From Acanthaster planci (taxonomy: Eukaryota; Echinodermata; Asteroidea; Valvatida; Acanthasteridae), in assembly GCF_001949145.1 (NCBI RefSeq), contig NW_019091451.1, positions 97,806 through 159,805 of the forward strand: DNA of 62,000 bases, written 5' to 3'. The position numbers and the translations under genes were made by a program. Numbering within the stretch: position 1 is the stretch's first letter; every line of letters begins with the position of its first letter. Positions 1 through 10,700 of the stretch are shown here, piece by piece. Below the pieces are notes generated by a model. It did no database searches. It saw only the letters and a list, made by a program, of their open reading frames with translations, and had not been told where the DNA came from.

Positions 1-939
1 GTATATGTAATCTTGATTATAACAAAAATATGTGCCAAAGTTTTCTCCAAACTCTGTGAAAGAGTCAGAGCTGGAAAAAATGTTTTCATAAAACATGTAG
101 GAGGCCTGGAATTCGACATGACTTTTTAGGGTTAAATAAATAGCCAAAGTCTTCAGATGAGTGGCACAAAAGTAATAAATACCGTAAACAATAATCACCA
201 CATAATCACCAATAATGATCACCACACAACATACAAAGCTATAGTGAAGTCAAGGTTAAGGTGATACACACTTTCTGTCATTTTTTAGAATTTGTGTTTA
301 CTTAATTAAATGGGAAAACTATTTACATGTATCTCTAAAAACACACGGGTTTCCTTTCCCATGAATATGAGGTTTTATGTCAACCACAATGAAGCATAAG
401 AACGCCCAAACTAAAGAACTGACTTTACTCGATTTTGGGGGGAATTAAAGCACATTGCACGTTCTGTATGGCCAGGAATGAAAATGACACCATAGAGCCT
501 TGAAGTTGAAAACTATGTTTGGTGGGATTTAGTGGGGATTACCTTATTTGCTTTGCAACTTTCGCACTGTTGGTTGTCATTAGTAAATGTGTACAATAGA
601 ACATGATCGCATGTCTTTATTGCTTTGTCAATGTCAAAACACTAACAGTTTATCTCCTGGTTGGTTCATGAATATTGCAAGGCAAAGAACTTCCATGGAT
701 TTGTGCGCCCGTTCCTTCCTCCGTGGTTAAACAAAGATAGAACGAACAAAATATGAATGCTTTCCAGAATATATAGTTTTAAACTTAACTAGAATAGGCC
801 TACAGGGGTAATAATGACACACGCATGAAACAGAAAGTAATATGCTTAAATCAGAAAGTAAAGGTATTTCTCCCATAATACCATTCACTGGTGCACCCTA
901 ATTATGAATGGACAAGGCAAGCAGACCACTGTGCCAGTG
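1..939. other. Intronic DNA upstream of the first visible WDR91 exon
   Basis: AT-rich sequence with stop codons in all frames and no exon I can support. It is best explained as WDR91 intron, because the first visible exon (1976) starts inside a codon and so needs an upstream partner. Confidence 0.55.
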
Positions 940-969
940 CCACTGATCTCTATTAATAGAGATCAGTGG
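940..969. repeat. 30-bp perfect palindrome
   Basis: The 15-base arm CCACTGATCTCTATT is followed immediately by its exact reverse complement, with ATTAAT at the centre. It lies in presumed WDR91 intron. It could be the relic of a foldback element or a cruciform-forming site. Confidence 0.85.
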
Positions 970-1159
970 CCAGTGCACGTAAACCTATGCAACTTGGCCC
1001 TGTCTGCTTCGGGGTCAGCTGATTGATACTCTCACTCCTGCGGTTTCTTTTCTTTTGGGATCACCTGTTACTTACAATTTCAGTGATATATACCCATTTA
1101 GCGCTGGACCCCCATGAAAACGAAGAAAGCCACATTAGACTGGGCTCGGTCCAGTAATG

Positions 1160-1552
1160 ATAAGTAGTATAAACTACATCGTTAGTGTTCTTGGAGCCAA
1201 CTTATGCATCTACAAAAAAACACGTACTGATATTCAATCTACCCCCATGGATCAATGTAAATGTACCAGTACTGTACCCACTTGATTCGCTGCTTTCTGC
1301 GCTTGGGATATCTGAAGAACCATATCTCTTCTCTTCGGAATCTGCACTTTATCTTGTACAACCCCAAACACAACAACTGGATCCCATTTCTTTTGGTAGT
1401 AGTCCAAGCTATGACCAAGTTCAGTGGTAAGATGTGTACATGTGTGTACATTATACATGTACATGCACATTGAACATCAGTACGTGTTTTTGCAAAATGC
1501 ATACATGTAGGTTGGCTCCAAAAACACTAACGATGTAGTTTATACTACTTAT
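1160..1552. mobile_element. Foldback / MITE-like element with long terminal inverted repeats
   Basis: The left end, ATAAGTAGTATAAACTACAT and following to about 1241, is repeated in inverse orientation at about 1470-1552. The outer 42 bases match with one mismatch. After a small indel the match continues through an AAAAACACGTACTGAT word. A spacer of about 230 bp separates the arms and holds ACATGTAC-type repeats. No coding capacity for a transposase is seen, so it is a non-autonomous element if mobile. No clear target-site duplication was found. Confidence 0.75.
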
Positions 1553-1975
1553 GATTGGAAGGGCCATACTAACATGATTAAGAAACGACGATCTTGTGTA
1601 CACACGAAAATTTACGACTGTAATATCTTTTAACAGAGCACTACAAATTCCACTTAAATTAGAAACTAATAGCAAAAACGATTTAATGGGATTTTGTCAA
1701 GAAAAACTGAACAAAGTCACAAAACCTGAGAGAAAATGATCATCGAAGTCCCACCCCTGTACATTTTCAATGACCCGCTCACACTTCTTGCCGCCAAGGC
1801 CATTTGTGCATGAATGGTTATGAATTTATTAGGGAGGGGTCTCATGTACACATCACATGCTACTATGAATATGCATGGGCAGATCGTGATTACATGCCAT
1901 CTGTGTACCTGTCCTGGGAAATTGTTTGACATCATTTCTTTATGGTTCTTGTGTGTCTGTTATGATGGTTTACAG

Positions 1976-2108
1976 AGTACGAGGGCGCTGCACCATTCCT
2001 AGTCCTTAGCCAAGACGAATATACAGAGCACCACTCAGCCATTGCTGCTTGCAAGTTCAACCCCTCTGCAACGACAGTGGCTAGTTTGGATGTTGATGGG
2101 GTAGTCAA
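1976..2108 (+). CDS. WDR91: WDR91 exon (first in window)
   Basis: Acceptor TTTACAG ends at 1975 and donor GTGAGT starts at 2109. The first two bases (AG) complete a codon begun in an exon not found here. It encodes the linker [14 protein letters not shown] and blade 1, which ends SLDVDGVV, and leaves two bases (AA) that complete a Lys codon in the next exon. Confidence 0.9.
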
Positions 2109-5100
2109 GTGAGTTGTTCAAAATATATCCTTCCTGATAAATGCTGGATGTTGCAAGGTTTTATGGCTCTGGCTATTAGTGTAAATAGAAACATGGATGC
2201 AATATCAGTTGAGGTACTGGAGCACTTGATCTGTGTTTTGAGGGTCATGGAGAAAATTCTAATCTGGTGAGAAATTTTTGTCACCTTATATTTGAAATCA
2301 GTTTTACCGAAATCTCTCATTAACTAAATGTGTGTTGCCAATGTGCAGAAGTCTTTTGAAAAGTGATTTTTAAAAATCTTTAGTCAATCTTAACTACAAT
2401 ATATGGCATTGGAAATCTTTAAATGTGCTGTTGTTTATTCTTTCCATCATTCTAATCCATAGAATTGAGAAAATTTTACCGAGATGATATTTTATCCACA
2501 TAGAGTCTGGAAGTTTGCACCTTCTCCAGTAACTACAGCAACCATCATGTACAAATCACCAGTGCTCTCCATAGAGTGGGCTACAAAGTCAGATCGCTTG
2601 GTATGGAAACCAACACATGCTTATTCAATTTATATGGTGGACTTTTCTGTTTTGGCATCTCAGTTACCATAGTGTGTGCCAATCGAATGGCCATCGCAAG
2701 GGGAAAAACACTTACCCACTGGCTTTAGAGCACTTCACATAAACTAGAAACTGTAAAAAAAAAATGAGCAAAATGGCCACAACCAAAGACTAAATGAATA
2801 TACATGTACTTAGCCCTGCAAATTATGAGGTTGTCATTATGCCACTTTTAGCAGAAAATGTCACTGATTTTGGTTGGAATGCAGACTGATGGCCACTTGC
2901 GTAGGTAAATGGCTCTTAATTATTGAGAAATGTCTTCATTTTGACAAATGTCCCCTTTCTATAAATTACCCTGTTACTAATTTCCTGTACAAAACCACTG
3001 AAATAATGAGAGGATCATTATCAAAAGGTAACAGTTTCATTAACCCACATCGTCTTAGGGGTTTCTTGTTTATTTTCTCATTGTTGGCATTAAATTCACT
3101 TTTTCTGTCCCGCTTTTGGCTAAACTAGTTTTGTTCTTTCCATTATTTTGCTTTACTACAATATGTGACGCACTGGGCTTATCATTTGGTGTTTACATAC
3201 GTAACAGCAATAACTAACAGTTTTTTTAGAGTGTCTCGTAAGATCTGGAGCCAGCAGATGGGATAGACGAGATCACATTAACTTCAGTCAGACCCACTGA
3301 CAGAATCCACAAGCTTCTGTGTAGCTTGCAGATTTCAACAGAATCCAAGAACTCGGACAAAGGGCCTGTTCCAATCCAACAAAAATCCAGCCACTTCACT
3401 GACTTACGCATAATTAGCATAAAAAACTATTTATCAGTTTCAATTTCATTTGCTTTTTTAGTTGTTACTCGGCAGTTCAAACGGCACAGTCAAGATTTAT
3501 GACACAGAGGCCAAGAAACCCGTTTGTGACCTGGAAACAGACAGTGCACACCCAAGGTCTGTGTTCACACAAAAATGAAATCAAGAGTTGTTTATGTGTT
3601 CAAAAATGCGATGAATTAACCATAACCATGTCATAGATGACCCAGGAGCAATACCACCACTGACAGCTGATGGATCAACTACCCAGGGTTTATCGAGGTT
3701 AAAATAGGGCACCCTACATTTCTGTAGTTTTTACAGGCATATATCTGACAGTTTTTTAAAGCACATTATGTTCTGAACCTCGTTATTATAGGTCTTTTTA
3801 TACTGTTAGAGGAAATGAAAACATTGCCAACTGGGCTGCCTATTTTTGCCCAACATCAAGTGTACTGATCTATTAAAAGCTGCTTGAGATTACAAGGCAT
3901 AAGTCTTGTGAACCCATTGGGACATAAACGGCCATAAAAACTTTTGCTGAGAGAAAAATACATGCAGACCTACATGCAATTCAGACAGTTCATGCTTTAG
4001 CAGCCAACATGCATGCAAGATTGAGCATGTTGCCGTAAGTCACAGGATGCATCATGTTTTAAAAGGACACGAATAGTGCTGTGCACAGTTTCGAGAGATT
4101 ATGCTGTATACATGTATGTGTAAGTGTGTATGGGTCATTCTATAAATTCTGGGTCCAGAGGCGTGATTTTTTTTGTGTCGACACTCGACATGTGTAATTT
4201 GACATGGATATAATACCTGTATCATGGAGATTGATTTCAAACTATTTTTATTTGTTTGGCAGGTAATTTGCAAATACTTAATCACTCTTGGAAAGTAAAA
4301 AATGTGTTGTAAATGTACAAATCATGTGTCAGATGTGATAGGGACCTGAAAAACATTAGACCCCAAATTTATAGAATGACCCATGTGGTCCACTCGGCCC
4401 CCCCATACACAGTCCCTGGCCATCACACATCTCCCAGTCACTACAGGGTGAATCACGTCAAGCAAAAGTCCTTTGATCCTTGTAAAATGAACATTGATTG
4501 CTCAGTCATCCAAAAACAAATTCCAACAACAGATTATGCCCCCAGGCCTTTTTAGCTTTACTCTTCATTTGTCACATTCTTGTGTTTGTGCTTGACTACG
4601 TGCGATAAAACCTCAGACTGTTTTCATCAAGCAGGTATTTGGAGCTGTTGTTTTATTCTTCTTGCTTTGTGATTGCATGCAGGGCAGTCTCTGTGTGTTG
4701 TAGCCCCAATGGCTCCCTGTTCATTTGTTCAGCAGCCAGCGTTTCCACCCATCAGCCGACTGGTCTTCCTTCCACGGCTGTATCGTCAAGGTTACTCGTC
4801 TGCGACATCAAACAGATGAGGGTTTTGGTCAGTACAGTCATTACCTCTAGCTTTCAATGATGGCAGAAGGGTTAAAAACATTTTTTAATAAATATTTTTT
4901 GTGGCTAAAACGTAGATCCATGTTACTGTGACTAACTTAACGTAAGTCATTGTCATTATCAATTCTAATATATCCTTCCAGGGTATGTAAAAATTATGTG
5001 TAGGGAATAATTATGAGCTTGGTAGATTGGATTAGGAGCATGGATGTTGATAATTGCCCGAGCCAATTGCTGATAATGGCCAAAGGCAAAGGACATTATT

Positions 5101-8100
5101 CTGAATGTTTAAGACCAGCTAAGCACATACTTATTCCCACTCATATATACCATTAGGGTCAGGAACTCAAAAATTAAAAAAATTATAATTTCCAATGATT
5201 TCATTCCACAAGGTTACTTCTTTTTCAAATACCCCTCTAACCATGTTGTGGTACATGTATGTCCTTGTCATGAGCCAGTGCCTTATCAGTTGCTTATTGT
5301 ATTTGTAATGGCTCTTGACCAATTGGAATGGCTAAACCATCTAAGGTTTTTATGAAAGAAAATTGTTAAAGAGCCGTATGTCCAGCAGTTTTTTCTAGAA
5401 GGATGAATTGAAAACACTTTTCCTATTCGGTTTCAGAATGAGCTAGCAATGACAGCTAATGCAGGTTGTGTGAACTGCACAGCCTTTAACCACAATGGAC
5501 ATCTCCTAGTTACTGGCGCTGCTGACGGAATGATCAGAGTGTTCGGTAATGTGCCTCACGGTGATTCAGTCATCTTGCAGCATTTTCCCTAGTCACCCCC
5601 CCTTCAGATCACCTCTCGTGCTTGTTTGCGTATTGAGTTTTCAGTCCCAAAGGGCTCAAAGTATTATTGTTGAAAAAATTTCTTTTATCTTGTCCCAAAA
5701 TGTTTGTTTACACAGTGAAGTAATGCAATTATGCTTTTATAGTCTTTGCAATTAACTTGGAAAAATTTGTCATTGAAAGCATACTGCACATGAACTCCCA
5801 TGTCTTCTGTCTGTTAACAATGCTCTCAAAGATATACTATTTTAAGCTACTCAGAAGAACACAGAGACACAGACCAAGTCATAAAACATGTCAGAAAATC
5901 ATTTGCCAATGAGAATACTTTCTACACAACCACAAGAGAAAAGGGTCTTTTCGAGTGTTAGGTCATGTCTGATCAACCCATGCTCTTGCTGATGTGTCTC
6001 AAGCTCTAGAAACTTACCGCAGACCTGACCATTTGGGGGAGTTTTTTTTTCGTTCTATATTTTTATTCAATTTCATTAAGTTTCAAGCAGCGATGTTTTC
6101 TAATAAGCCTTTTGCAAGTTAACTTTGACCCAAATCTGGTACACTGAGTTCTTTAATTCACGTGAACATAACAACTTGAATTCTCCTTACTAAAACCACT
6201 GTTGCCAAACCTTGTGATTTGGGGCAAGCTTTTGCTTAGATAAGTAAGAGACGCCGTGCAACAATTTACTGTTCTCAATGGATAAAGAGGGCATAAAGGA
6301 ACCAGTCCATTCCAGAGATGGTGGTCGCCATGTGAAAGCGTGCCCCGAATCACGAGGTATAGCAACTGTGTCTTTAGTCTGGGGAATTCAAATCGTTATG
6401 TTTATGTGCAGTCAGATGACTCAGTGCACCAGATTTTATTCAAATTTAACTTGCAAATGGCTTATTGCCAAGGTGCATGTAGTAAGAATTGCAATGGTTT
6501 GATCATGACTTTGGATAAGATTGTTACTTTTTCCTGACACGACATTTCCCTGTACGGATAGTTGTGTATGTACATGTATATCCTCTTGTGTTCTTACAGA
6601 TATGCAACGCTCGGAGAGTCTGCTGAGTTGGCACGCTCACTCTGGCCAAGTCTACGCCGCTCAGTTCAGCCTGGATGAGACATCCGTCCTCAGCATGGGC
6701 TCTGACGGAAAGGTAATCATTCACTGAAGTATGCTTGGCCACTAATTGTTACAGTTTTCATTGCAACAATATTATGTGGACCTTGGATTACAATACTCAC
6801 TGGGCATTGAACACTTGGATGCCAATACCAGTTGATGCCTGCCAAGTAGGCTCATTGCTAGAAAGTAACCTTGTCACTGCGTAAAAGAATCACTGTCGCC
6901 TTGCTAATTAATTTGCTTACTCCTAATTGTGACCTGCAAAATGTAAATACAGTTTTCGCAGTGATCCACAGGGCCTGTCTGATTTGCGTGGATCCGGATC
7001 AGTGATCCGATATTGATTGATCAGTGATCCGATAACAGGCCCAGAGTCTTAAGGAGAGCAGAGTTTTTTCCTCTATTGTGATGGTGAGAAACCCGTTTAA
7101 CAGTCAGTTGTGAGTTACCCAAAAAGTAGCTGATGTAATTGTTGTTCAAAAGCATAATTCTTTCTGACAAGCTGTCATTCTGAAGAAAACAATGAAAGAA
7201 GTCATTTCCCATGATGCGTCTAAAGTAAATTTTTTTGAATTGCCAGTAGTTGTTTGTTAATTTGGTGAAGGGCATGCGTTCATTGACATGACCTTACAGC
7301 GTGTGGTGCGGTTGGTTTAATTCGTCAGTTCAGTATGAAAAATCTTGTAGCCATATTTGGCAAAATGGAAGTGTTTCCTGAATGCTAAATCCAAAATATA
7401 ACTCGGCAAGTTTTGATATAAAATCAAATTCCAAGAATATTGTTTTTCTCAGAATACGCTGCATTCACTGAGCTTAAATGTCATTCTGGGCACTTTTGTT
7501 GCCTCAAATGCCTAACCGACAAATAATGCATTCTACCTTTAACATGCATAACAAGTATCAATCATTTAATTTCCAACATGTAATGCTGTATATGTGTGTG
7601 AGTAAGACAGTGCATTAATCACAGTTAGGTGTAGCTATAAATGCAGATAGACACTTTAAGAAAGAACTGTGGGCTAACACATGACCCAAGTCTGTGTGAG
7701 CTGTCACTCTGTAGCAATTACTGAAATTGGCCAGCCAGAATCCATCATCAAGTTGTTCAACCTGCTGCCTCTCTGTCGTCTTGCACTACAGTTCAGTCAG
7801 TGGAGCATACACAGAGTCGGGGAGAGGCTGCAACAACTCGATATCCATGACGGCGCCACCGGGCCGTTCGTCATGTCGGGGTTCGGCGGATACAAACAGC
7901 AGCTGGCTCCACGGGCGAAGCTGTTTGCTTTTGACAGCAGCGGCACTCACGTGCTGACATGCGCACCATACGGTGGCATCATCTATAAGGTTAGCCTCCG
8001 ACATGCTGGATGTGGCCTCTGTAATCCCTCAAGTCAAATCAGGCCTCTGAGGAATAACATTGTTGAGTTACTTATCTAGCTACACAGAGCAATAGAAAGT

Positions 8101-9155
8101 AACGAAAGGTAGCTTGTTATTTCTTCATAGTTGCTGCTTGTGTGAAGTCATTTTTTTTTGCATGGCCCTCGTTATGAGAATAATTTGGGTTTTTAAGATT
8201 CCAGATTTCTGCATCACTTCAACCAGAGCAAATTAACTTTGACATTATATTATCACAACAAAAGTATCTTATTCTCTGGAAGATTGCCATCACACTAGAT
8301 TATTTAGAATCAGTGTTAACTTTAAGCATGTACATGTAGTTATGCATCCACTCCACAGTCTTTTCTCCGACTAGGTCATGGAGATGCAGGAAGGCTGCCT
8401 CGTTATATGTCCCACACATTCTTGGACAAGTTGTTTTGAAGTTCTGAGATGAAATGATTGTTTCATGTGAAAAGCAGTGGCTGGAGAAGTCATACCCCAT
8501 CTTTGCGTCCCGTAGATCTCCATCATGCTTTTCTACCATTGAAAGCAATGTAACCAAACATAGGCTGCATCCGAATCTCTTGTCTAGAGCTAGATCTAGG
8601 TCTTGGCTCCATTGGAAATGCGTGGAGATGCGTAGACAATAGACCTAGCCGTAGCTCTGGAAGCTCTTTTCGGACACGGCCTGAGGCGGGAAGGAAAAAT
8701 AGTCTGCTCCTTTATCAATATGTGGAGTTGTATTACTAATCCAATAGGTCTACAGGAACAAGGCAAACATGGCAGCATCATGATGAAGGATCTAACTGGT
8801 GAGAGAACCTCTTCCATACTACATGTATTGACCTTTATCATGGTGTATAGAATGGAAGAGGTTCTTTCATCAGTTAGATCCTTCACCCAGTTTGGATTGA
8901 AATGTTTCCCACCTTGAAGTAACATGGGGTCTCAGTGTTGTGATAATGGAAATTATGAAGCCATCAGCCAGCATAATTTTCCTCCTTTTTTGGTTCCAGT
9001 TGCACAGAGAACATGGGATGGCGAGGTTACTGACCATACTAGGTCATCGCACTCCAGTGGTCAGCGTCGACTGGTGTACATCAGTCAACACAGGCATGTG
9101 CTTAACAGGCTCCATGGACGGTCGTGTCCAGGTCACCACTCTACTCAGCCAGTGA
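1976..9155 (+). CDS. WDR91: WD repeat-containing protein 91, C-terminal WD40 propeller (5' end outside window)
   Basis: Eight exons, 1976-2108, 2504-2600, 3462-3556, 4683-4827, 5437-5545, 6600-6712, 7792-7989 and 9000-9155, all with GT-AG borders, join in one frame to 347 residues and a TGA stop. The product begins [20 protein letters not shown] (first codon completed by an upstream exon) and ends VTTLLSQ. It carries seven WD40-type blades, with signatures such as [54 protein letters not shown] and VSVDWCTSV. These match vertebrate WDR91 almost word for word. Human WDR91 is about 747 aa with its propeller in roughly the last 350, so the LisH/coiled-coil N-terminal half is missing only because of the window edge. 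In vertebrates WDR91 is a Rab7 effector on endosomes that lowers PtdIns3P by restraining the Beclin-1/Vps34 complex and so drives early-to-late endosome conversion. That role here is inferred from homology. One odd point is a Cys where the third blade normally has the Trp of its terminal WD. Confidence 0.93.
2504..2600 (+). CDS. WDR91: WDR91 exon
   Basis: Acceptor CACATAG precedes 2504 and donor GTATGG follows 2600. It reads [18 protein letters not shown] and then [15 protein letters not shown], finishing blade 1 and opening blade 2. It ends in phase 0. Confidence 0.92.
3462..3556 (+). CDS. WDR91: WDR91 exon
   Basis: Acceptor CTTTTTTAG ends at 3461 and donor GTCTGT starts at 3557. It encodes [19 protein letters not shown] and the strand after it, completing blade 2. 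The final AG is completed to Arg by the first base of the next exon. Confidence 0.92.
4131..4383. mobile_element. MITE, 253 bp, with 25-bp terminal inverted repeats
   Basis: The left end TGGGTCATTCTATAAATT (4131-4155 in full) and the right end at 4359-4383 are inverted copies with 23 of 25 bases matching. The interior is AT-rich and non-coding. It lies in the WDR91 intron between the exons at 3462 and 4683. No unambiguous target-site duplication is visible. Confidence 0.7.
4683..4827 (+). CDS. WDR91: WDR91 exon
   Basis: Acceptor TGCATGCAG ends at 4682 and donor GTCAGT starts at 4828. It encodes blade 3: [19 protein letters not shown], a short loop rich in Ser, Thr and Pro, then [12 protein letters not shown]. 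The loop is several residues shorter than in the human protein, and the usual WD dipeptide reads CD. Phase 0 at its end. Confidence 0.9.
5437..5545 (+). CDS. WDR91: WDR91 exon
   Basis: Acceptor GGTTTCAG ends at 5436 and donor GTAATG starts at 5546. It encodes [20 protein letters not shown] and then [16 protein letters not shown] (blade 4). CTAFNHNG and LLVTGAADG are the strongest WDR91-specific words in the gene. Confidence 0.95.
6101..6466. mobile_element. Large imperfect inverted repeat (foldback element)
   Basis: The segment 6101-6240 is repeated in inverse orientation at about 6331-6466. Matching words run along the whole arm: AATAAGCC, TTGCAAGTTAA, AATCTGGT, CACTGAGT, TTGAATTC, GTGATT and GGGGCA, with substitutions and small gaps between them. 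The spacer is about 90 bp. The element sits just 5' of the WDR91 exon at 6600. RNA from the intron could fold into a long imperfect hairpin. No transposase is encoded. Confidence 0.7.
6600..6712 (+). CDS. WDR91: WDR91 exon
   Basis: Acceptor TTCTTACAG ends at 6599 and donor GTAATC starts at 6713. It completes the Asp codon and encodes [20 protein letters not shown] and then [17 protein letters not shown], which is blade 5. Phase 0 at its end. Confidence 0.93.
6970..7040. repeat. Small inverted repeat enclosing duplicated GATCAGTGATCCGATA
   Basis: GGGCCTGT near 6971 and ACAGGCCC near 7040 are exact inverted copies. Between them GATCAGTGATCCGATA occurs twice, and GATCAGTGATC is itself partly palindromic. 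It is probably the remnant of a short transposon or a replication-slippage product, in WDR91 intron. Confidence 0.5.
7792..7989 (+). CDS. WDR91: WDR91 exon
   Basis: Acceptor GCACTACAG ends at 7791 and donor GTTAGC starts at 7990. The 66 codons begin [14 protein letters not shown], run through [17 protein letters not shown] and end [10 protein letters not shown]. They finish blade 5 and make blade 6. It is locally more GC-rich than the flanking introns. Confidence 0.94.
8785..8884. repeat. Hairpin with 36-bp near-perfect stem
   Basis: GAAGGATCTAACTGGTGAGA and onward to 8820 is complemented by 8849-8884 with 33 of 36 bases matching. The loop is about 28 nt. It lies in the last WDR91 intron, about 115 bp before the terminal exon. 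The length suits either a very short MITE or a microRNA-like precursor. Expression cannot be judged from the sequence. Confidence 0.75.
9000..9155 (+). CDS. WDR91: WDR91 terminal coding exon
   Basis: Acceptor TTTGGTTCCAG ends at 8999. It encodes [39 protein letters not shown] and [12 protein letters not shown], then TGA at 9153-9155. This is blade 7 and the natural C-terminus: vertebrate WDR91 also ends within a few residues of this point. Confidence 0.94.
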   Translation: MHREHGMARLLTILGHRTPVVSVDWCTSVNTGMCLTGSMDGRVQVTTLLSQ

Positions 9156-10700
9156 TGATCCAAGACATGAACACTCAGTATTTTAATCCTGTTTATTTTT
9201 TTAAAGAAGTGCACTAACTGAAATATATCAAAATGTAAGGCGATTGTTGTGTTGATTTTAACTGAGCAAGCAGGCAGTGTGTTACACGTGTGATGACGTG
9301 CTGGATTTTTGTATCTTGCCATCAGTCTTAAGTGAATTGTCTTTTGTTCACCCGCCCTTTCTCAGCTAGCAAAGGAAACAAAATTTGTCTACAAACTGAT
9401 AAGTGTGATTGGATCCTATTCAGCCGAGCCGTAAGAAGATTTTTTGATCGTTTTGTATATTTGTACAGGAGTTTACATATACTTTTCCACTTTGATAAAC
9501 TGCTCAGGAATACGTTTATAAAGTCAGTACATGTACACATGTACATCACTGAATAATATCGGCAGCTTTGCTTGAATCATATTGCAAAGAGTGATTCCCA
9601 GTATGCTGCTTCCCATAGCAATTGCCACCAGAAGGCTATTTTCAACTCTAACGTCAACATTGTGTTTGCTGTTTATCATGATATCTTGTCCTCATTGTTT
9701 ACTTTGTACTTTTCTTGACAGGAAACATGAACAGAACCGACCGTCGGCAGCTTCAGGGAGTAGCAAATGACCCTGTAGCAATATCCGTATGTTACTGTTG
9801 TTTTTATGTTAATAGATCTAGCTCCAAATCTGTAATTAGGAATTTGGGTTTTTTTTGCCGGTGGGAGATAGTGTATGGAATTGATTCCATATGGATCAGA
9901 ACATCATTGGAATCTCCCCAAAATTGAAATAAATCCCAAGTGAGTCATCTACACATTTTGCTCTACTATTGATACAAATGTCTTGTGCAGCTCACTTTGA
10001 TCTCTTCAGGTCTTCTTGACTTGGAAGTCGAGCACAGCTTGGCACCTGTTACATTCTTTCAGGCTGTGAATGGTCGAGTTTATTGCTATAGAAAAAGCAA
10101 TGGATTTTTATACCGATTTTAATAGCAGGAACCAAAGTATTATTTCTTTATTTTATTGCGGAAATTGCACCCCTGGCAAATGATTGAATTGACTTTCACT
10201 TGAACAATTTAATGTAAGTGCAACTAGGTAGCACAAAAAATTAACTGTTTTTCAGTACATCTTACATACTAAATGAACATTGCTGCAAATCATTTGCTCT
10301 ATCAAATCTCTCTGCTGTTAAGAACACCCAAATTTATTGTAAATTGGTAACTAATTAAAATCTGTATTTGACGGTCTTGCTGACCCCATCATCCCAACAA
10401 CCCCGCACCGTCTCATCGAACATATACAGTCATCGGCAACAAAGAATGATTGTTAACGTCCATATAAGCACTTAATAGAGCCTGAAAGTAAACGGCCACG
10501 CGGCAAACCCTTGCGTTGTCTGCCTATGGGGATTTGACGTGAGCGTTCCTAACACGTTCGATAATTTTGGGAAGAATGATTTCTAACTGAAACCACCCGG
10601 AGAAACACTCATGTCGGAATTTTCCCTTTTGGCCTCAAGTATTCCAAGAAAAGTCCCCTAGAGATGGCTATGGGAAGAAAACTAATTTCATTCACGACCT
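9156..10700 (+). other. WDR91 3' UTR and downstream flank
   Basis: Non-coding. It contains TACATGTA near 9528, an alternating ACATGTAC run and the candidate polyadenylation hexamer at 9928. No second gene is visible. Confidence 0.5.
9928..9933 (+). terminator. Candidate WDR91 polyadenylation signal
   Basis: First AATAAA hexamer I found downstream of the WDR91 stop codon. Its use would give a 3' UTR of roughly 0.8 kb. Only the hexamer supports it; transcript ends are not visible from the sequence. Confidence 0.3.

Noticed and set aside
1185-1430. Open frame with exon-like 3' end upstream of WDR91
   Set aside because: It lies inside a foldback element, starts at GTG, carries no WDR91-like residues, and joined to the next exon in its own frame would create a stop.
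6153-6502. Overlapping open frames on both strands
   Set aside because: Both fall in the large inverted repeat, which by its symmetry produces related frames on both strands.
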